40,681 nt of DNA from Paenibacillus soyae (GTDB lineage: Bacteria; Bacillota; Bacilli; Paenibacillales; Paenibacillaceae): the NCBI RefSeq assembly GCF_024623455.1, contig NZ_JANIPJ010000036.1, forward strand, positions 1 to 40,681. Reading direction: 5' to 3'. The notes under the pieces were generated by a model. It was not told the origin of the DNA. It searched no databases and saw only the letters and a list, made by a program, of their open reading frames with translations. Positions 31,953-40,607 of this stretch are shown here, one piece after another (the first letter of the stretch is position 1; every line of letters begins with the position of its first letter). A program made the translations under genes and the position numbers.

Positions 31953-32948
31953 TTACTGCTCCATAAACGGGAACAGCAGCTTCTGCTTGTCGTTGTCGTA
32001 CATGTTCGCCTTCGTGATGACCACCTCGCCCGTGTCGATCAGCGGCTTCACCTTCCGCCCGTCCAGCGCTTCGATAGCCGTCTTCACCGACAAATACCCC
32101 ATGTTGAACGGCTTCTGCACAATCGTCGCTTGGATGATGCCCTTCTCGAGATACGCCACTTCCTCCATCGAGCTGTCGAAGCCGATCAGCTTGACGCGCG
32201 AAGCCGCGCCGCTATCTTCGATCGCTCTCGCGGCGCCGATCGCCGTCGGCTCGTTCAGCGCGACTATACCCGATAGATCGGGATGCTCCTCCAGCAGCGC
32301 AGCGGCTTGCTCATAAGCCATCTCCTCCGACGCGTTGCTGAACACCGTGTCCAGAATGAGGATGCCAGGCTCCTGCCCCAACTGCTCGCGGACGCCTCTC
32401 TCCCGCTCCATCGCGGTAGCCGACCCTTTCACGAAATTCATGATCGCGACGACCTGCTCCCCTTTGTCCCGCGGCTCCAAATAAACAAGAAGCTGCTCGG
32501 CAGCCCTGCTTCCCGCGGCCACGTTGTCCGTTGCGATGAAGCTCCTGGATACGCCGCCTCGGAGGCCGGAGTCCACCGTGATCAGCGTGATGCCCGCGTC
32601 TGCAATGCGCTGCGCCACGGGGACAAGCGCGTCGTAATCCGTCGCGGCGAGCACGATGGCATCCGGCTTCTCGGCGATCGCCCGCTCCAGCAGCGCGACC
32701 TGGCCGGCCACGTCCGACTCCTCCCGCATGCCGGTTATTCGAATGTCCGCTCCGAACTCTTCGGATGCCGTCATCACGCCCTGCCGCATCATCTCCCAGA
32801 ATTCGATCTCGAAATCCGTAGTTTTCGGCACGAACAGGATAACCGGCAGCTCGGGCTGCAGCCGGCGGGCAATCTCCTGCGACGACAAGCCGATGACGAC
32901 GGCCGCGGCCAATACGCATAGGCTCAATATGAACCATTTCCGCATCAT
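31953..32948 (-). CDS. membrane-anchored sugar-binding protein, probable sensor partner of the kinase (XylFII-like)
   Basis: 331 residues. An uncleaved-looking signal anchor (about 4-24) lacks a lipobox, followed by a class I (ribose-binding/LacI-fold) periplasmic binding domain: VILFVPKTTDFEIEFWEMM, PDAIVLAATDYDALVP, and IIQATIVQKPFNMGYLSVK. It is the last gene of an operon with a histidine kinase and response regulator, meeting the kinase stop in TAATG. In Clostridium the anchored binding protein XylFII presents xylose to the LytS kinase; the same arrangement suggests this protein senses a sugar for the kinase rather than feeding a transporter. The ligand is not readable. Confidence 0.85.
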   Translation of the reverse strand: MMRKWFILSLCVLAAAVVIGLSSQEIARRLQPELPVILFVPKTTDFEIEFWEMMRQGVMTASEEFGADIRITGMREESDVAGQVALLERAIAEKPDAIVLAATDYDALVPVAQRIADAGITLITVDSGLRGGVSRSFIATDNVAAGSRAAEQLLVYLEPRDKGEQVVAIMNFVKGSATAMERERGVREQLGQEPGILILDTVFSNASEEMAYEQAAALLEEHPDLSGIVALNEPTAIGAARAIEDSGAASRVKLIGFDSSMEEVAYLEKGIIQATIVQKPFNMGYLSVKTAIEALDGRKVKPLIDTGEVVITKANMYDNDKQKLLFPFMEQ

Positions 32949-34786
32949 TATCCCTCCCCCTCTCTGTCCGGAGAGCTTCCGACCGATTCGCGAAGCAGCG
33001 GCAGCCTCAGCGTTACCGTCGTCCCCTCATCCCGTTCGCTCTCGAAATGAAGGCCATAGGGTTCGCCGTAATTCAGCCGAATCCGGTGATCAACGTTGTC
33101 GAGCCCAAGACCGCCGGAGCCGCTCGGTCCGGACCCGCCGCCATCAGAGCCGGACGTACCCGAATAAAGTCTTCCTCTGGCTAGCCGTTCCTTGACCTTC
33201 TCCGCATCTGCGCCCACCCCGTCATCCTCGACCTGCAAGCATAGGCCATCCTGACAAGCCGTTCCCCTTATGACGATCCGGCCTTGGTCGGCTTTGTTTT
33301 TGATGCCGTGGTAGATGGCGTTCTCGACAAGCGGCTGGAGCAGCACCTTCAGCACGTATTGATCCAGCAGCTCCTCCTCCACCTCGATGGAATACGCGAA
33401 TTTGCCCCGGTAACGCATGGATTGGATGACCAAATAATGCTCGGCATGCGCAAGCTCCTGCCGCAGCGGCACCAGCTCCTCCCCTTTGCTGATCGAGGAA
33501 CGAAGCAGCTTGGACAGCGCCGAAGTCATGCGGATCACGTCGTCCCGTTTGTCCATCTCCGCCATCCATATGATCGAATCGAGCGTGTTGTACAGAAAAT
33601 GGGGATGAATCTGCGCCTGAAGCGCCTTAAGCTCGCTGATCCGCTTGTCCTCCTGCTCCCACATGACCTGCTCCATTAAATCCTTGATTTTGCCCGTCAT
33701 GAGATTAAACGTCCGGGCCAGCTTGCCGATTTCGTTCGGACTTTCGATCTCCGCGCGGACGGCAAAGTCTCCTCTCTCGACCTTCTTCATCTGGACGTCG
33801 AGCTTCTTGACCGGCTTCGTCAGCGTGTGAGACAGCCATAAGGACAGCGCAAGACCGAACACGAGACAGATCAAGCCCCACCGCAGAGCGGAGAGCGCGA
33901 TTTCCTTCTTGTCGCCGACCAGCTCCTCGGGATAATTGACGCCGATGACCTTCCAGCCGAATTCGGAGGTTCGCACCGTATACAGCTTGGCCGCGCCGTC
34001 GCTGACCGCTTCGAAGCTTCCGTCTTCCGCCTGCAAAATGTCATCGAAGCGCTCCGACTTCAGTCCCGAATAGATGAGCTGCTGCTGCGGATGGTAGATG
34101 GGATCGCCGGTCGGGTCCAGCAGGAACACGTAGCCGCGGTTGCCCATATGGATTTGTTTGCACAGGTCGTTAATCACGTTGTAGTTCAGATCGACTAGGA
34201 GCACGCCGCCGCTGCCGTCTATCCCCCGCTCCGCTTCCCTGCTGATGGAGACGACCCAACGGTACTCATCCTCGAACAAATGCTGGATGCGGGATGAGGA
34301 AATGACGGATTCCCCGCCCGCCTCCTTCGCCGCCTTGTACCAATCCTGATTCATCAGCTCATGATAGGGCTTAAGAGCGCTTTCTTCCCGATTCGAAACA
34401 AGCGAGCCGTTCGACCCGATGAAGAGGATCGACGCGATGTCCTCCCTGGACCTCACGATCGAGCCGAAAAAAGCGCTCACCTCCGCCGTCAGGGCAAGTC
34501 CCTCCGGCGAATCCGCGTCATGGAGGCGCATCAGCGTTCTCAGCTTCTCGTCCGCGAGAGCCAGCTCCGCGATACTCTCCATGTTGCCGACGTACGTCTC
34601 GACGTTCGCGTTCACCTGCTCCACCAGCTGCCCGGTATGCTCGTAGGAATTTCGTTTGACCGCCTCCGAGGAGAGCAGGAACGAATTGAAGCTCATCGCG
34701 AGAACCGCGCAGATAATAAGAGAAGAGAAGGCGATCGCGATGCTCGTATGGATGCTTTTGAACTTCGGCAGGCCGTTCATCTTCAT
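32948..34786 (-). CDS. sensor histidine kinase, YesM/LytS type
   Basis: 612 residues: TM1 (about 13-37), extracellular Cache-like domain (about 38-290), TM2 (about 301-320), HAMP linker, then a His_kinase/HATPase_c core. Phosphoacceptor His396 lies in QIHPHFLYN, N box Asn489 in QPLVENAIYHG, followed by VEDDGVGAD and LGLDNVDHRI. Residues about 542-559 are a Gly/Ser-rich insertion in the ATP-lid region. ATG 34786 overlaps the regulator stop in ATGA. It should phosphorylate the YesN-type regulator just upstream, in response to the anchored binding protein encoded just downstream. Confidence 0.93.
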   Translation of the reverse strand: MKMNGLPKFKSIHTSIAIAFSSLIICAVLAMSFNSFLLSSEAVKRNSYEHTGQLVEQVNANVETYVGNMESIAELALADEKLRTLMRLHDADSPEGLALTAEVSAFFGSIVRSREDIASILFIGSNGSLVSNREESALKPYHELMNQDWYKAAKEAGGESVISSSRIQHLFEDEYRWVVSISREAERGIDGSGGVLLVDLNYNVINDLCKQIHMGNRGYVFLLDPTGDPIYHPQQQLIYSGLKSERFDDILQAEDGSFEAVSDGAAKLYTVRTSEFGWKVIGVNYPEELVGDKKEIALSALRWGLICLVFGLALSLWLSHTLTKPVKKLDVQMKKVERGDFAVRAEIESPNEIGKLARTFNLMTGKIKDLMEQVMWEQEDKRISELKALQAQIHPHFLYNTLDSIIWMAEMDKRDDVIRMTSALSKLLRSSISKGEELVPLRQELAHAEHYLVIQSMRYRGKFAYSIEVEEELLDQYVLKVLLQPLVENAIYHGIKNKADQGRIVIRGTACQDGLCLQVEDDGVGADAEKVKERLARGRLYSGTSGSDGGGSGPSGSGGLGLDNVDHRIRLNYGEPYGLHFESERDEGTTVTLRLPLLRESVGSSPDREGEG

Positions 34787-36396
34787 GCAGGCGCGCTTCC
34801 CTTCCCGGCCGAACGGAACTCCTTGGGCGACATGCCGAAGTGCCGCTTGAAGATCACGCTGAAATATTGCGGATCCTGATAGCCGACGCGCTCCGAGATT
34901 TCATAAGTCTTGAGACTCGTCGCGAGCAGCAGCTCCCTCGCCTTCGCCAAGCGGTGCTTCGTCAAATATTCGACGAAGGTCAATCCTGTCTGCTGCTTGA
35001 ACAAGCTGCTGAAATAGCTGAGGCTTAAATACACATGCTGGCACACCTCGCCGAGAGTCAGCTCCGCCCGCGAATAATGCTCGTGGATGTAGGCAATCGC
35101 CTCCATCATCTGCGTGTGGCTCGCGTCCGATCTTCGTCTGGCCAAATCGCGAATCACTTGCCCGCACAGCTCCTCCAGCCAGCTTCGCGCTTCCTCGATT
35201 GTCTTCAGCGCGTTCAGCTTGGCGAAGAAGATGCCGCCCAGTCCGTCTCCTTGATCCAACCCGGACTGCGTCCCCGCCTGGATGACCGTCGCCAGCGTCC
35301 GGTGCATATAGCCGACCACCCCATTCATCCTCATCGCCGACGCCCTTAATCTGGCGACCCAATCCTCGACCGCTTGAAGCGCCCTTGCCGTGTTCCCCGT
35401 CTTCACGGCGGCCGACAGCTCGCGTTCGAATTCGTTGTATTCCGCTTCCCCGACGGGCTCTCCGAACTCGACGTCCTGAATCGAGAGGATACGTCCGTCC
35501 CCGGTCAAATAACGGTACTCCAGCGCCGAAGACGCTTCTTGGTACGAGTACCGAAGCTGATGCAAGGAAGGGTACACCCGGCCTAGACCGATGCTGACCG
35601 ATAGCTTCAAATATTTGGCGAGGGCTCCCGATACGAAGCCCGCTACCTTCTGCATATGCGCGCCAAGCATACCGCCCTCCCCTCCGAGCAAAATCGCGAT
35701 CCGGTCATCGCGCGTCTGAAACGCGACGCCGCCATACTCCTGCTCCGCGATTTCCTGCGCGATGTTCGCCGCGGCGAACCGGAGCAGGTCCTTATCGGGA
35801 TGCGAACCGCCGGCATCGCCCTGCTCGGTCTCCAGCTCGAGCAGCAGCGCCGCGTAAGAGGGACCGGAGAGCCCCAGCCGGAAGGAGTCGAGCTTCCGGC
35901 GAATCGCCTCGTCCGTCATCGGATGAAGGACGAGCCGATTCAGGAACCGTTCCCGCAAGAGCGGGTAGCTCTCCTGCCATTGCGCGCGAAGCGCGGTTAA
36001 GTCCGCCAATCGGGCGGCTTCCTCGTCGAGCTCGGCCTTCAGCTTCAGCAGAAATTCAGTCAGCTCCTGCAGATTGATCGGCTTCAGCAAATAATCGTTC
36101 ACCTTCAGCTTAATGGCCTGCTTGGCGTAATCGAATTGCTCGAAGCCCGTCAGAATGACGATTTTCAGCTCGCGGTATTGCTCCGTCAGCCGCTCGGCCA
36201 GCTCGAGGCCGTCCATGTAGGGCATACAAATATCCGTCAGGACGACGTCCGGCTGCAGCTTCTCCGCCGCCTCGAGCGCGTCCCTGCCGTTCGCGCAGCC
36301 GCCGACCAGCTCGAATCCGCACGCGGCCCAATCGGTTTTGAAAGCAATCGCCTCTCTCACTTTGTCTTCATCGTCGACGATCAACATCTTGTACAC
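34783..36396 (-). CDS. response regulator with AraC-type DNA-binding domain, YesN type
   Basis: 537 residues: receiver domain (about 3-120) with Asp9/Asp10, phosphoacceptor Asp55 (VVLTDICMPYMDG) and Lys105; a long helical middle region; and a C-terminal AraC double helix-turn-helix (about 435-530, including YLSLSYFSSLFKQQTGLTF and VGYQDPQYFSVIFKRHFGMS). GTG 36396, giving MYKMLIVDDE, is preferred with AGGGG eight bases upstream; the frame stays open to 36495. It is the first gene of a coupled three-gene operon. The probable target is the sugar ABC operon on the same strand upstream. Confidence 0.93.
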   Translation of the reverse strand: MYKMLIVDDEDKVREAIAFKTDWAACGFELVGGCANGRDALEAAEKLQPDVVLTDICMPYMDGLELAERLTEQYRELKIVILTGFEQFDYAKQAIKLKVNDYLLKPINLQELTEFLLKLKAELDEEAARLADLTALRAQWQESYPLLRERFLNRLVLHPMTDEAIRRKLDSFRLGLSGPSYAALLLELETEQGDAGGSHPDKDLLRFAAANIAQEIAEQEYGGVAFQTRDDRIAILLGGEGGMLGAHMQKVAGFVSGALAKYLKLSVSIGLGRVYPSLHQLRYSYQEASSALEYRYLTGDGRILSIQDVEFGEPVGEAEYNEFERELSAAVKTGNTARALQAVEDWVARLRASAMRMNGVVGYMHRTLATVIQAGTQSGLDQGDGLGGIFFAKLNALKTIEEARSWLEELCGQVIRDLARRRSDASHTQMMEAIAYIHEHYSRAELTLGEVCQHVYLSLSYFSSLFKQQTGLTFVEYLTKHRLAKARELLLATSLKTYEISERVGYQDPQYFSVIFKRHFGMSPKEFRSAGKGSAPA

Positions 36397-36533
36397 GGAC
36401 GTCACCCCTATGCGAATTTCTCTTGTCCCTATTTCGCCCGAATGCGCAGGTATCCCTGCATGGCTCCAGCGCCTGCCGTTTGAAATAACGGACATTTAGG
36501 CATTAATTTTTGCATTCTTAACTGACGAACAAG

Positions 36534-36618
36534 AATAACGGCGATAGTACCTTTATTTCGCGGGGAGCAGCCTCCAAATAGGCACATCTCAAAAATTAAC
36601 GGTACTATTTCCGCTATT
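36534..36618. repeat. imperfect inverted repeat in a gene-free stretch
   Basis: The left arm (36534-36559, beginning AATAACGGCGATAGTACC) is complementary, with few mismatches, to the right arm (36593-36618), enclosing about 33 bases. The stretch 36397-36807 has no gene; besides this it holds a short direct repeat (36706-36729) and the terminator at 36771-36800. It resembles AT-rich intergenic repeats of Paenibacillus as I recall them. Confidence 0.65.
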
Positions 36619-36705
36619 TCCCTCCAATAACCCCCTAGCTCTAAAAATAACTCCCTTTTTGCACACTAATGCAGCCGATAACCTCACGAGCCAGAGGCAG
36701 GGCCG

Positions 36706-36729
36706 GGGCATGGGTCAGGGCATGGGTCA
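36706..36729. repeat. two direct copies of a 12-base unit
   Basis: GGGCATGGGTCA occurs twice in succession (36706-36717, 36718-36729), followed by the partial copy GGGCCA. Function unknown; it may be replication slippage. Confidence 0.7.
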
Positions 36730-36770
36730 GGGCCAGCGAGCCATTTGATGCCGGCAGCGGCAGCAACCGC

Positions 36771-36800
36771 AAAAGACAGGCCGGCTGTGCCGGCCTGTCT
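36771..36800 (-). terminator. terminator of the sugar ABC operon
   Basis: AGACAGGCCGGC (36774-36785) pairs perfectly with GCCGGCCTGTCT (36789-36800) around TGT, followed on the minus strand by TTTT. It separates the transporter operon from the regulator operon. Confidence 0.88.
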
Positions 36801-36807
36801 CTCCCCT

Positions 36808-37809
36808 TTATTCGTAAAGCAGCGCCTTAATTTCCTCGGAATCCATGTTCGTCTTGTCGTACCAGTGGAAGCCGGTGTCGATCATCGGCTCGACCGACTC
36901 GCCCTTCGCGGCCATGACGGCGGCCTTCACCGACCAGTAGCCGATGCCGATCGGGTCCTGCGTGATCGCTCCCGCCATGACGCCGTTCTTGATCGCGTCC
37001 ATCTGCAGCTTGCCGGAATCATAGCCGATAACGGTGATCTGCCCGGTCTTGCCCATCTCGGTCACCGCGTTCACGACGCCGATCGCCGAGCCTTCGTTGG
37101 CTCCGAAAAATCCCTTCAGATTCGGATGTGCCTGCATGATCGCTTTCGCGAGATCCGTCGACTTCAGCTGGTCGCCGCCGCCGTATTGCACGTCCACGAT
37201 TTTGATATCCGGGTACTTCTCCTTGATCCGGTCGACGAACCCTTTCTCCCGGTCGATACCCGTACGGCTGGTCTGGTCGTGCACGATCAAGGCCACTTCG
37301 CCGGAGCCGCCGATCAGCTCCGCCATCTTGTCGGCCGCAAGCCCTGCCGCCGCGATGTTGTCGGTCGCGGCCGTCGTATCCGGAATGTCGCTGTCAACGC
37401 CGGAGTCGAAGCCGACAACCGGAATGCTGGACGCTTTGGCCTTCTCCAGCAGCGGGATGGACGCTTTGCTGTCGAGCGCGGCGAAGGCGATAGCCGTCGG
37501 CTTCTTATCGAGGGCCGCCTGCAGCATCTCGATTTGCTTGTCGACCTGCGATTCCGTCTCCGGTCCTTCGAACGTAATCTCGACGTCAAGTTCGGCGGCC
37601 GCCTTCTCCGCGCCTTGCTTGACCGCCTGCCAGAACTGATGCTGGAACCCTTTGGAGATGACCGGAATGTACATCTTGTCGCTGCCGCCGGCTTCGCCCG
37701 ACGCCGGTTTGTTCGCGCCTTCGCCGCCTCCTTCATTCGAGCCGCAAGCTCCGAGCACTAACGATACCGACAGGACAAGCGCCGCCAAAACACCCATTCT
37801 TCTTCTCAT
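36808..37809 (-). CDS. sugar ABC transporter substrate-binding lipoprotein
   Basis: 333 residues. Lipoprotein signal peptide with lipobox LGAC, Cys22, a Gly/Glu/Ala-rich linker, then a class I ribose-binding-type domain: VISKGFQHQFWQAVKQGAE, KPTAIAFAALDSKASIPLL, IPVVGFDSGVDSD, FGANEGSAIGVVNAV and VIGYDSG. It delivers a sugar, probably a pentose or similar, to the permease. The frame is open to 37926, but ATG 37809 has AGGGGAG seven bases upstream and begins the signal peptide. It is last in the operon, 41 bases after the permease. Confidence 0.93.
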   Translation of the reverse strand: MRRRMGVLAALVLSVSLVLGACGSNEGGGEGANKPASGEAGGSDKMYIPVISKGFQHQFWQAVKQGAEKAAAELDVEITFEGPETESQVDKQIEMLQAALDKKPTAIAFAALDSKASIPLLEKAKASSIPVVGFDSGVDSDIPDTTAATDNIAAAGLAADKMAELIGGSGEVALIVHDQTSRTGIDREKGFVDRIKEKYPDIKIVDVQYGGGDQLKSTDLAKAIMQAHPNLKGFFGANEGSAIGVVNAVTEMGKTGQITVIGYDSGKLQMDAIKNGVMAGAITQDPIGIGYWSVKAAVMAAKGESVEPMIDTGFHWYDKTNMDSEEIKALLYE

Positions 37810-37850
37810 CGATAAACTCCCCTTCGTTTTCAGATATACAAGCCTCTCGC

Positions 37851-38834
37851 TTACTTTCTGCGCCGCCGCAAAATATCCGCGTATACGGCCAAGATGACGA
37901 CCAAACCGACCAGAACGATCTGCCACTCCTGCGGAACGGACAAGATTCGCAGCCCGTTGGTCAGCACGCTCATGATGAGCGCGCCGATGACGGTGCCCAG
38001 GATGGAGCCCCTGCCCCCGCTGAGCGAGGTGCCGCCGATGACGACGGCGGCGATTGCCTCCAGCTCATAGCCTGCGCCTAGCGCCGGCTGCGCCGAATTG
38101 AGCCGCGACGCCATCAGGATACCGGCGATGCCGGCGAACGCTCCCGTGATCACGTAGATCACGATTTTCCAATACGCCGTGTTGACGCCGGACAGTCTAG
38201 TCGCTTCTTCGTTGCTGCCGATCGCGAAGTTGTACCGCCCGACGATCGTCTTCGACAGGATGACGCTGGCGATGACAGCCAGCCCGAAGAAGATGTACAC
38301 CGCGAGCGGAATGCCGAGCAGCTTCGCCATCGCGACCTGCGTGAACCCTTTGGCATGATCGTCGGTGAAATAAATCGGCTTCGTGCCCGATACGATGAGC
38401 GACAAGCCTTTGGTCACCATCATCATCCCGAGCGTGGCGATGAACGGCGGGATGTTCATCTTGGCGACGAGCCAGCCGCTGATGAACCCGCACAGCGCGC
38501 CCGTCAGAATGCCGCCGACAATGCCGAATGGGATCGGCAGCCCCCAGAACGTAATGACCACGCCCGTCATAACGGAAGCGAACGTCATCACCGTTCCGAC
38601 CGACAGGTCGATGCCGCCGGTAATAATGACGAACGTCGAGCCCAGCGCCAGTACCCCGATGACCGCGGTCGATAATAGAATGCCGATGATGTTATCGAAT
38701 CGGAAGAAATTCTCCGACGATACCGTAAAAAACACGATTAACAAGATCAAGCTTGCGAACGCCAGCACCTTCTGCATGGCGCCCGGCTTGATCATGACGG
38801 GCTTGGCCGCCGTCGCCGTCTCTGTCAGCTTCAT
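37851..38834 (-). CDS. sugar ABC transporter permease (RbsC/XylH type)
   Basis: 327 residues and about nine or ten membrane helices of the BPD_transp_2 family. GTVMTFASVMTGVVITFWG, AILGMMMVTKGLS-like and SGGRGSILGTVIGALIMSV segments are typical of ribose/xylose permeases. ATG 38834 has GAGGAGG seven bases upstream and overlaps the ATPase stop in ATGA; the frame extends to 38927 but without a ribosome site. It forms the channel with the ATPase and binding protein on each side in the operon. Confidence 0.93.
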   Translation of the reverse strand: MKLTETATAAKPVMIKPGAMQKVLAFASLILLIVFFTVSSENFFRFDNIIGILLSTAVIGVLALGSTFVIITGGIDLSVGTVMTFASVMTGVVITFWGLPIPFGIVGGILTGALCGFISGWLVAKMNIPPFIATLGMMMVTKGLSLIVSGTKPIYFTDDHAKGFTQVAMAKLLGIPLAVYIFFGLAVIASVILSKTIVGRYNFAIGSNEEATRLSGVNTAYWKIVIYVITGAFAGIAGILMASRLNSAQPALGAGYELEAIAAVVIGGTSLSGGRGSILGTVIGALIMSVLTNGLRILSVPQEWQIVLVGLVVILAVYADILRRRRK

Positions 38835-40342
38835 CCCGCTGCCTCCTCTCTCATCGTCGCAAGCTTCATGATGCCTTCTTGCGTCGCCTCTTCGCCGCTC
38901 AGCTCGCCCGTAATCCGCCCCTCGCACATCACGATGACGCGATGGCTCATCCGCAGGATTTCCGGCAGCTCCGAGGAAATCATCATAATCGTCTTCCCCT
39001 GCTGGGCAAGCTCGTCGAGCAGCTTATAAATTTCCGCCTTCGCCCCGACGTCGATGCCGCGCGTCGGCTCGTCGATGATCAGGATGTCGCAGTCGCGGGT
39101 CAGCCATTTGCCGATGATGATCTTCTGCTGATTGCCTCCGGACAAATATTTGACCAGCTGATCGATGCTTGGCGTCTTGATGCGAAGCCCCTCCACATGC
39201 TTGCGCGCGTTCTGCTCCATGCGGGTCTGACGCATCCAGCCGAGCCGGCTGCGGAAGCCGTCATAGGAGGCGATCGACAGGTTCGTCTTCACGTCCATCT
39301 CGACGAGCAGTCCGAATTGCTTGCGGTCCTCGGACAGATAGCCGATGCCGTGGCGGACGGCGTCGTCGGGTCCTTTGATGCGGGCAGGCTCGCCATGGAT
39401 CAGAATATCCCCCGAGTCGATCGGGTCCGCCCCGAATACGGCCCTCGCCGTCTCCGTCCTTCCCGCTCCCATCAGCCCGGCGAAGCCGACGATCTCGCCG
39501 CGGTTCAAGTGAAAGGAGACATCTCGCAGCGCCCCCTTGCGGTTCAGTCCCCGGACCTCGAGCACCGTCTCTTGGTTCGTTCTGGCCGCGGGCTTCGGCT
39601 TCGACTCCGCATACAGTTGCCTGCCGACCATCATGGCGATGATGTCGTCAACCGCCGTTCCTTCCGTCGGCACGGTGTTGACGTAGCAGCCGTCCCGCAT
39701 GACCGTAATGCGGTCGGTAATCCGTTTCAACTCGTCCATCCGGTGAGAAATGTAGACGATGCCCACGCCTCTGCTCTTCAGCTCGCCGATGACCCGGAAC
39801 AGCTCCTCGATCTCCGATGCCGTCAGAGCGGCGGTCGGTTCGTCCATAATGAGCACCTCGGATTCGAATGACAGCGCCTTGGCGATCTCCACCATCTGCT
39901 GCTTGGCCACGGTTAAATCCGAGACCTTCTCCTCCGGATCCAGCCTCAGGTTCAGCTGCCGGAGCAGCGCTTCCGTCTTGGCGTTGATCGCCCGGTCGTC
40001 GAGAAGAAGCGGCAGCTTCCTCCTCGGCTCGCGCCCGATAAAAATGTTCTGCGCGATCGTCAGATCCGGCATGAGATGAAGCTCCTGATGAATGATGCCG
40101 ATGCCGAGACCCTGAGCCGCTCTCGTATCCGGAATGTCGGCTTCGCTGCCTTTGTACAAGATGCGCCCGCCGTCCTTGGCGTACACGCCGGTCAATATTT
40201 TCATCATCGTCGATTTCCCGGCGCCGTTCTCCCCCACCAGCGCATGAACCTCCCCCCGCCTCAGCTCGAAGCGGCAGCGGTCCAGAGCGAGCACGCCCGG
40301 AAATTGCTTCACGATGTCTTCCATGACAACCAACGGTTCCAT
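38831..40342 (-). CDS. sugar ABC transporter ATP-binding protein, double domain (RbsA/MglA/XylG type)
   Basis: 503 residues with two ATPase domains in tandem. The first has Walker A GENGAGKS (37-44), Q-loop IHQE, and Walker B with Asp167-Glu168 in LIMDEPTAAL. The second has a degenerate Walker A GLMGAGRT (about 289-296) and signature LSGGNQQK, as usual for this family. ATG 40342 has AGGAGG eight bases upstream. It is the first gene of the ATPase-permease-binding protein operon. The sugar is not identifiable from sequence alone. Confidence 0.94.
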   Translation of the reverse strand: MEPLVVMEDIVKQFPGVLALDRCRFELRRGEVHALVGENGAGKSTMMKILTGVYAKDGGRILYKGSEADIPDTRAAQGLGIGIIHQELHLMPDLTIAQNIFIGREPRRKLPLLLDDRAINAKTEALLRQLNLRLDPEEKVSDLTVAKQQMVEIAKALSFESEVLIMDEPTAALTASEIEELFRVIGELKSRGVGIVYISHRMDELKRITDRITVMRDGCYVNTVPTEGTAVDDIIAMMVGRQLYAESKPKPAARTNQETVLEVRGLNRKGALRDVSFHLNRGEIVGFAGLMGAGRTETARAVFGADPIDSGDILIHGEPARIKGPDDAVRHGIGYLSEDRKQFGLLVEMDVKTNLSIASYDGFRSRLGWMRQTRMEQNARKHVEGLRIKTPSIDQLVKYLSGGNQQKIIIGKWLTRDCDILIIDEPTRGIDVGAKAEIYKLLDELAQQGKTIMMISSELPEILRMSHRVIVMCEGRITGELSGEEATQEGIMKLATMREEAAG

Positions 40343-40374
40343 CCTTCATGCCTCCTTCTTGCCTCCGTGTGCCT

Positions 40375-40403
40375 ATTGTATGACGGAAAAGAAAGCGTTC
40401 ACA
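40375..40403 (-). promoter_or_regulatory. probable promoter with cre-like site for the sugar operon
   Basis: AGAAAGCGTTCACA (plus strand 40390-40403) matches the catabolite-responsive element consensus TGWNANCGNTNWCA at 13 of 14 positions. On the minus strand a -10-like TACAAT lies at 40375-40380, about 33 bases before the ATPase start, with no good -35, as expected for an activator-dependent promoter. CcpA repression is inferred. Confidence 0.55.
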
Positions 40404-40471
40404 TGGAGAAATCTCCTGCAAAAAGTCGAGAATTTTACGGTGTTGGCTTCGTTCAATCGGCAAATAAAAAA

Positions 40472-40509
40472 CTGTCTGTTCAAGATCCTATTCGATCTTA
40501 AACAGACAG
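40472..40509 (-). terminator. terminator pointing toward the sugar operon
   Basis: CTGTCTGTT and AACAGACAG, with inner AAGATC and GATCTT, form a nearly perfect hairpin. On the minus strand it is followed by TTTTTTATTT, so it ends transcription coming from the right. No minus-strand gene is visible before the insertion sequence. The stretch 40343-40605 holds only this, the cre-like promoter and the IS end. Confidence 0.82.
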
Positions 40510-40556
40510 CAAACTGCCCCCTGCGTTTCTATCCATTTTGAAGGCAGCCGATCCTG

Positions 40557-40607
40557 AACTGCACCCCATTTGTTAGACACGACTAACAAAGGAGGTGCAG
40601 TTTTTTT
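40557..40607 (+). terminator. terminator-like hairpin at the IS left end, covering the transposase ribosome site
   Basis: AACTGCACC (40557-40565) pairs with GGTGCAGTT (40594-40602), and TTTGTTAG (40569-40576) with CTAACAAA (40583-40590), followed by seven T (40601-40607). The right arm includes part of the GGAGG at 40591-40595. Messages entering from outside would be terminated or have the ribosome site hidden. Confidence 0.65.

Noticed and set aside
36808..40342. Naming the importer rbsABC or xylFGH
   Set aside because: Class I binding proteins for ribose, xylose and others are too similar to decide the sugar by eye.
40314..40541. Plus-strand frame between the sugar operon and the IS
   Set aside because: It has no ribosome site, runs antisense to the promoter region and crosses a terminator hairpin.
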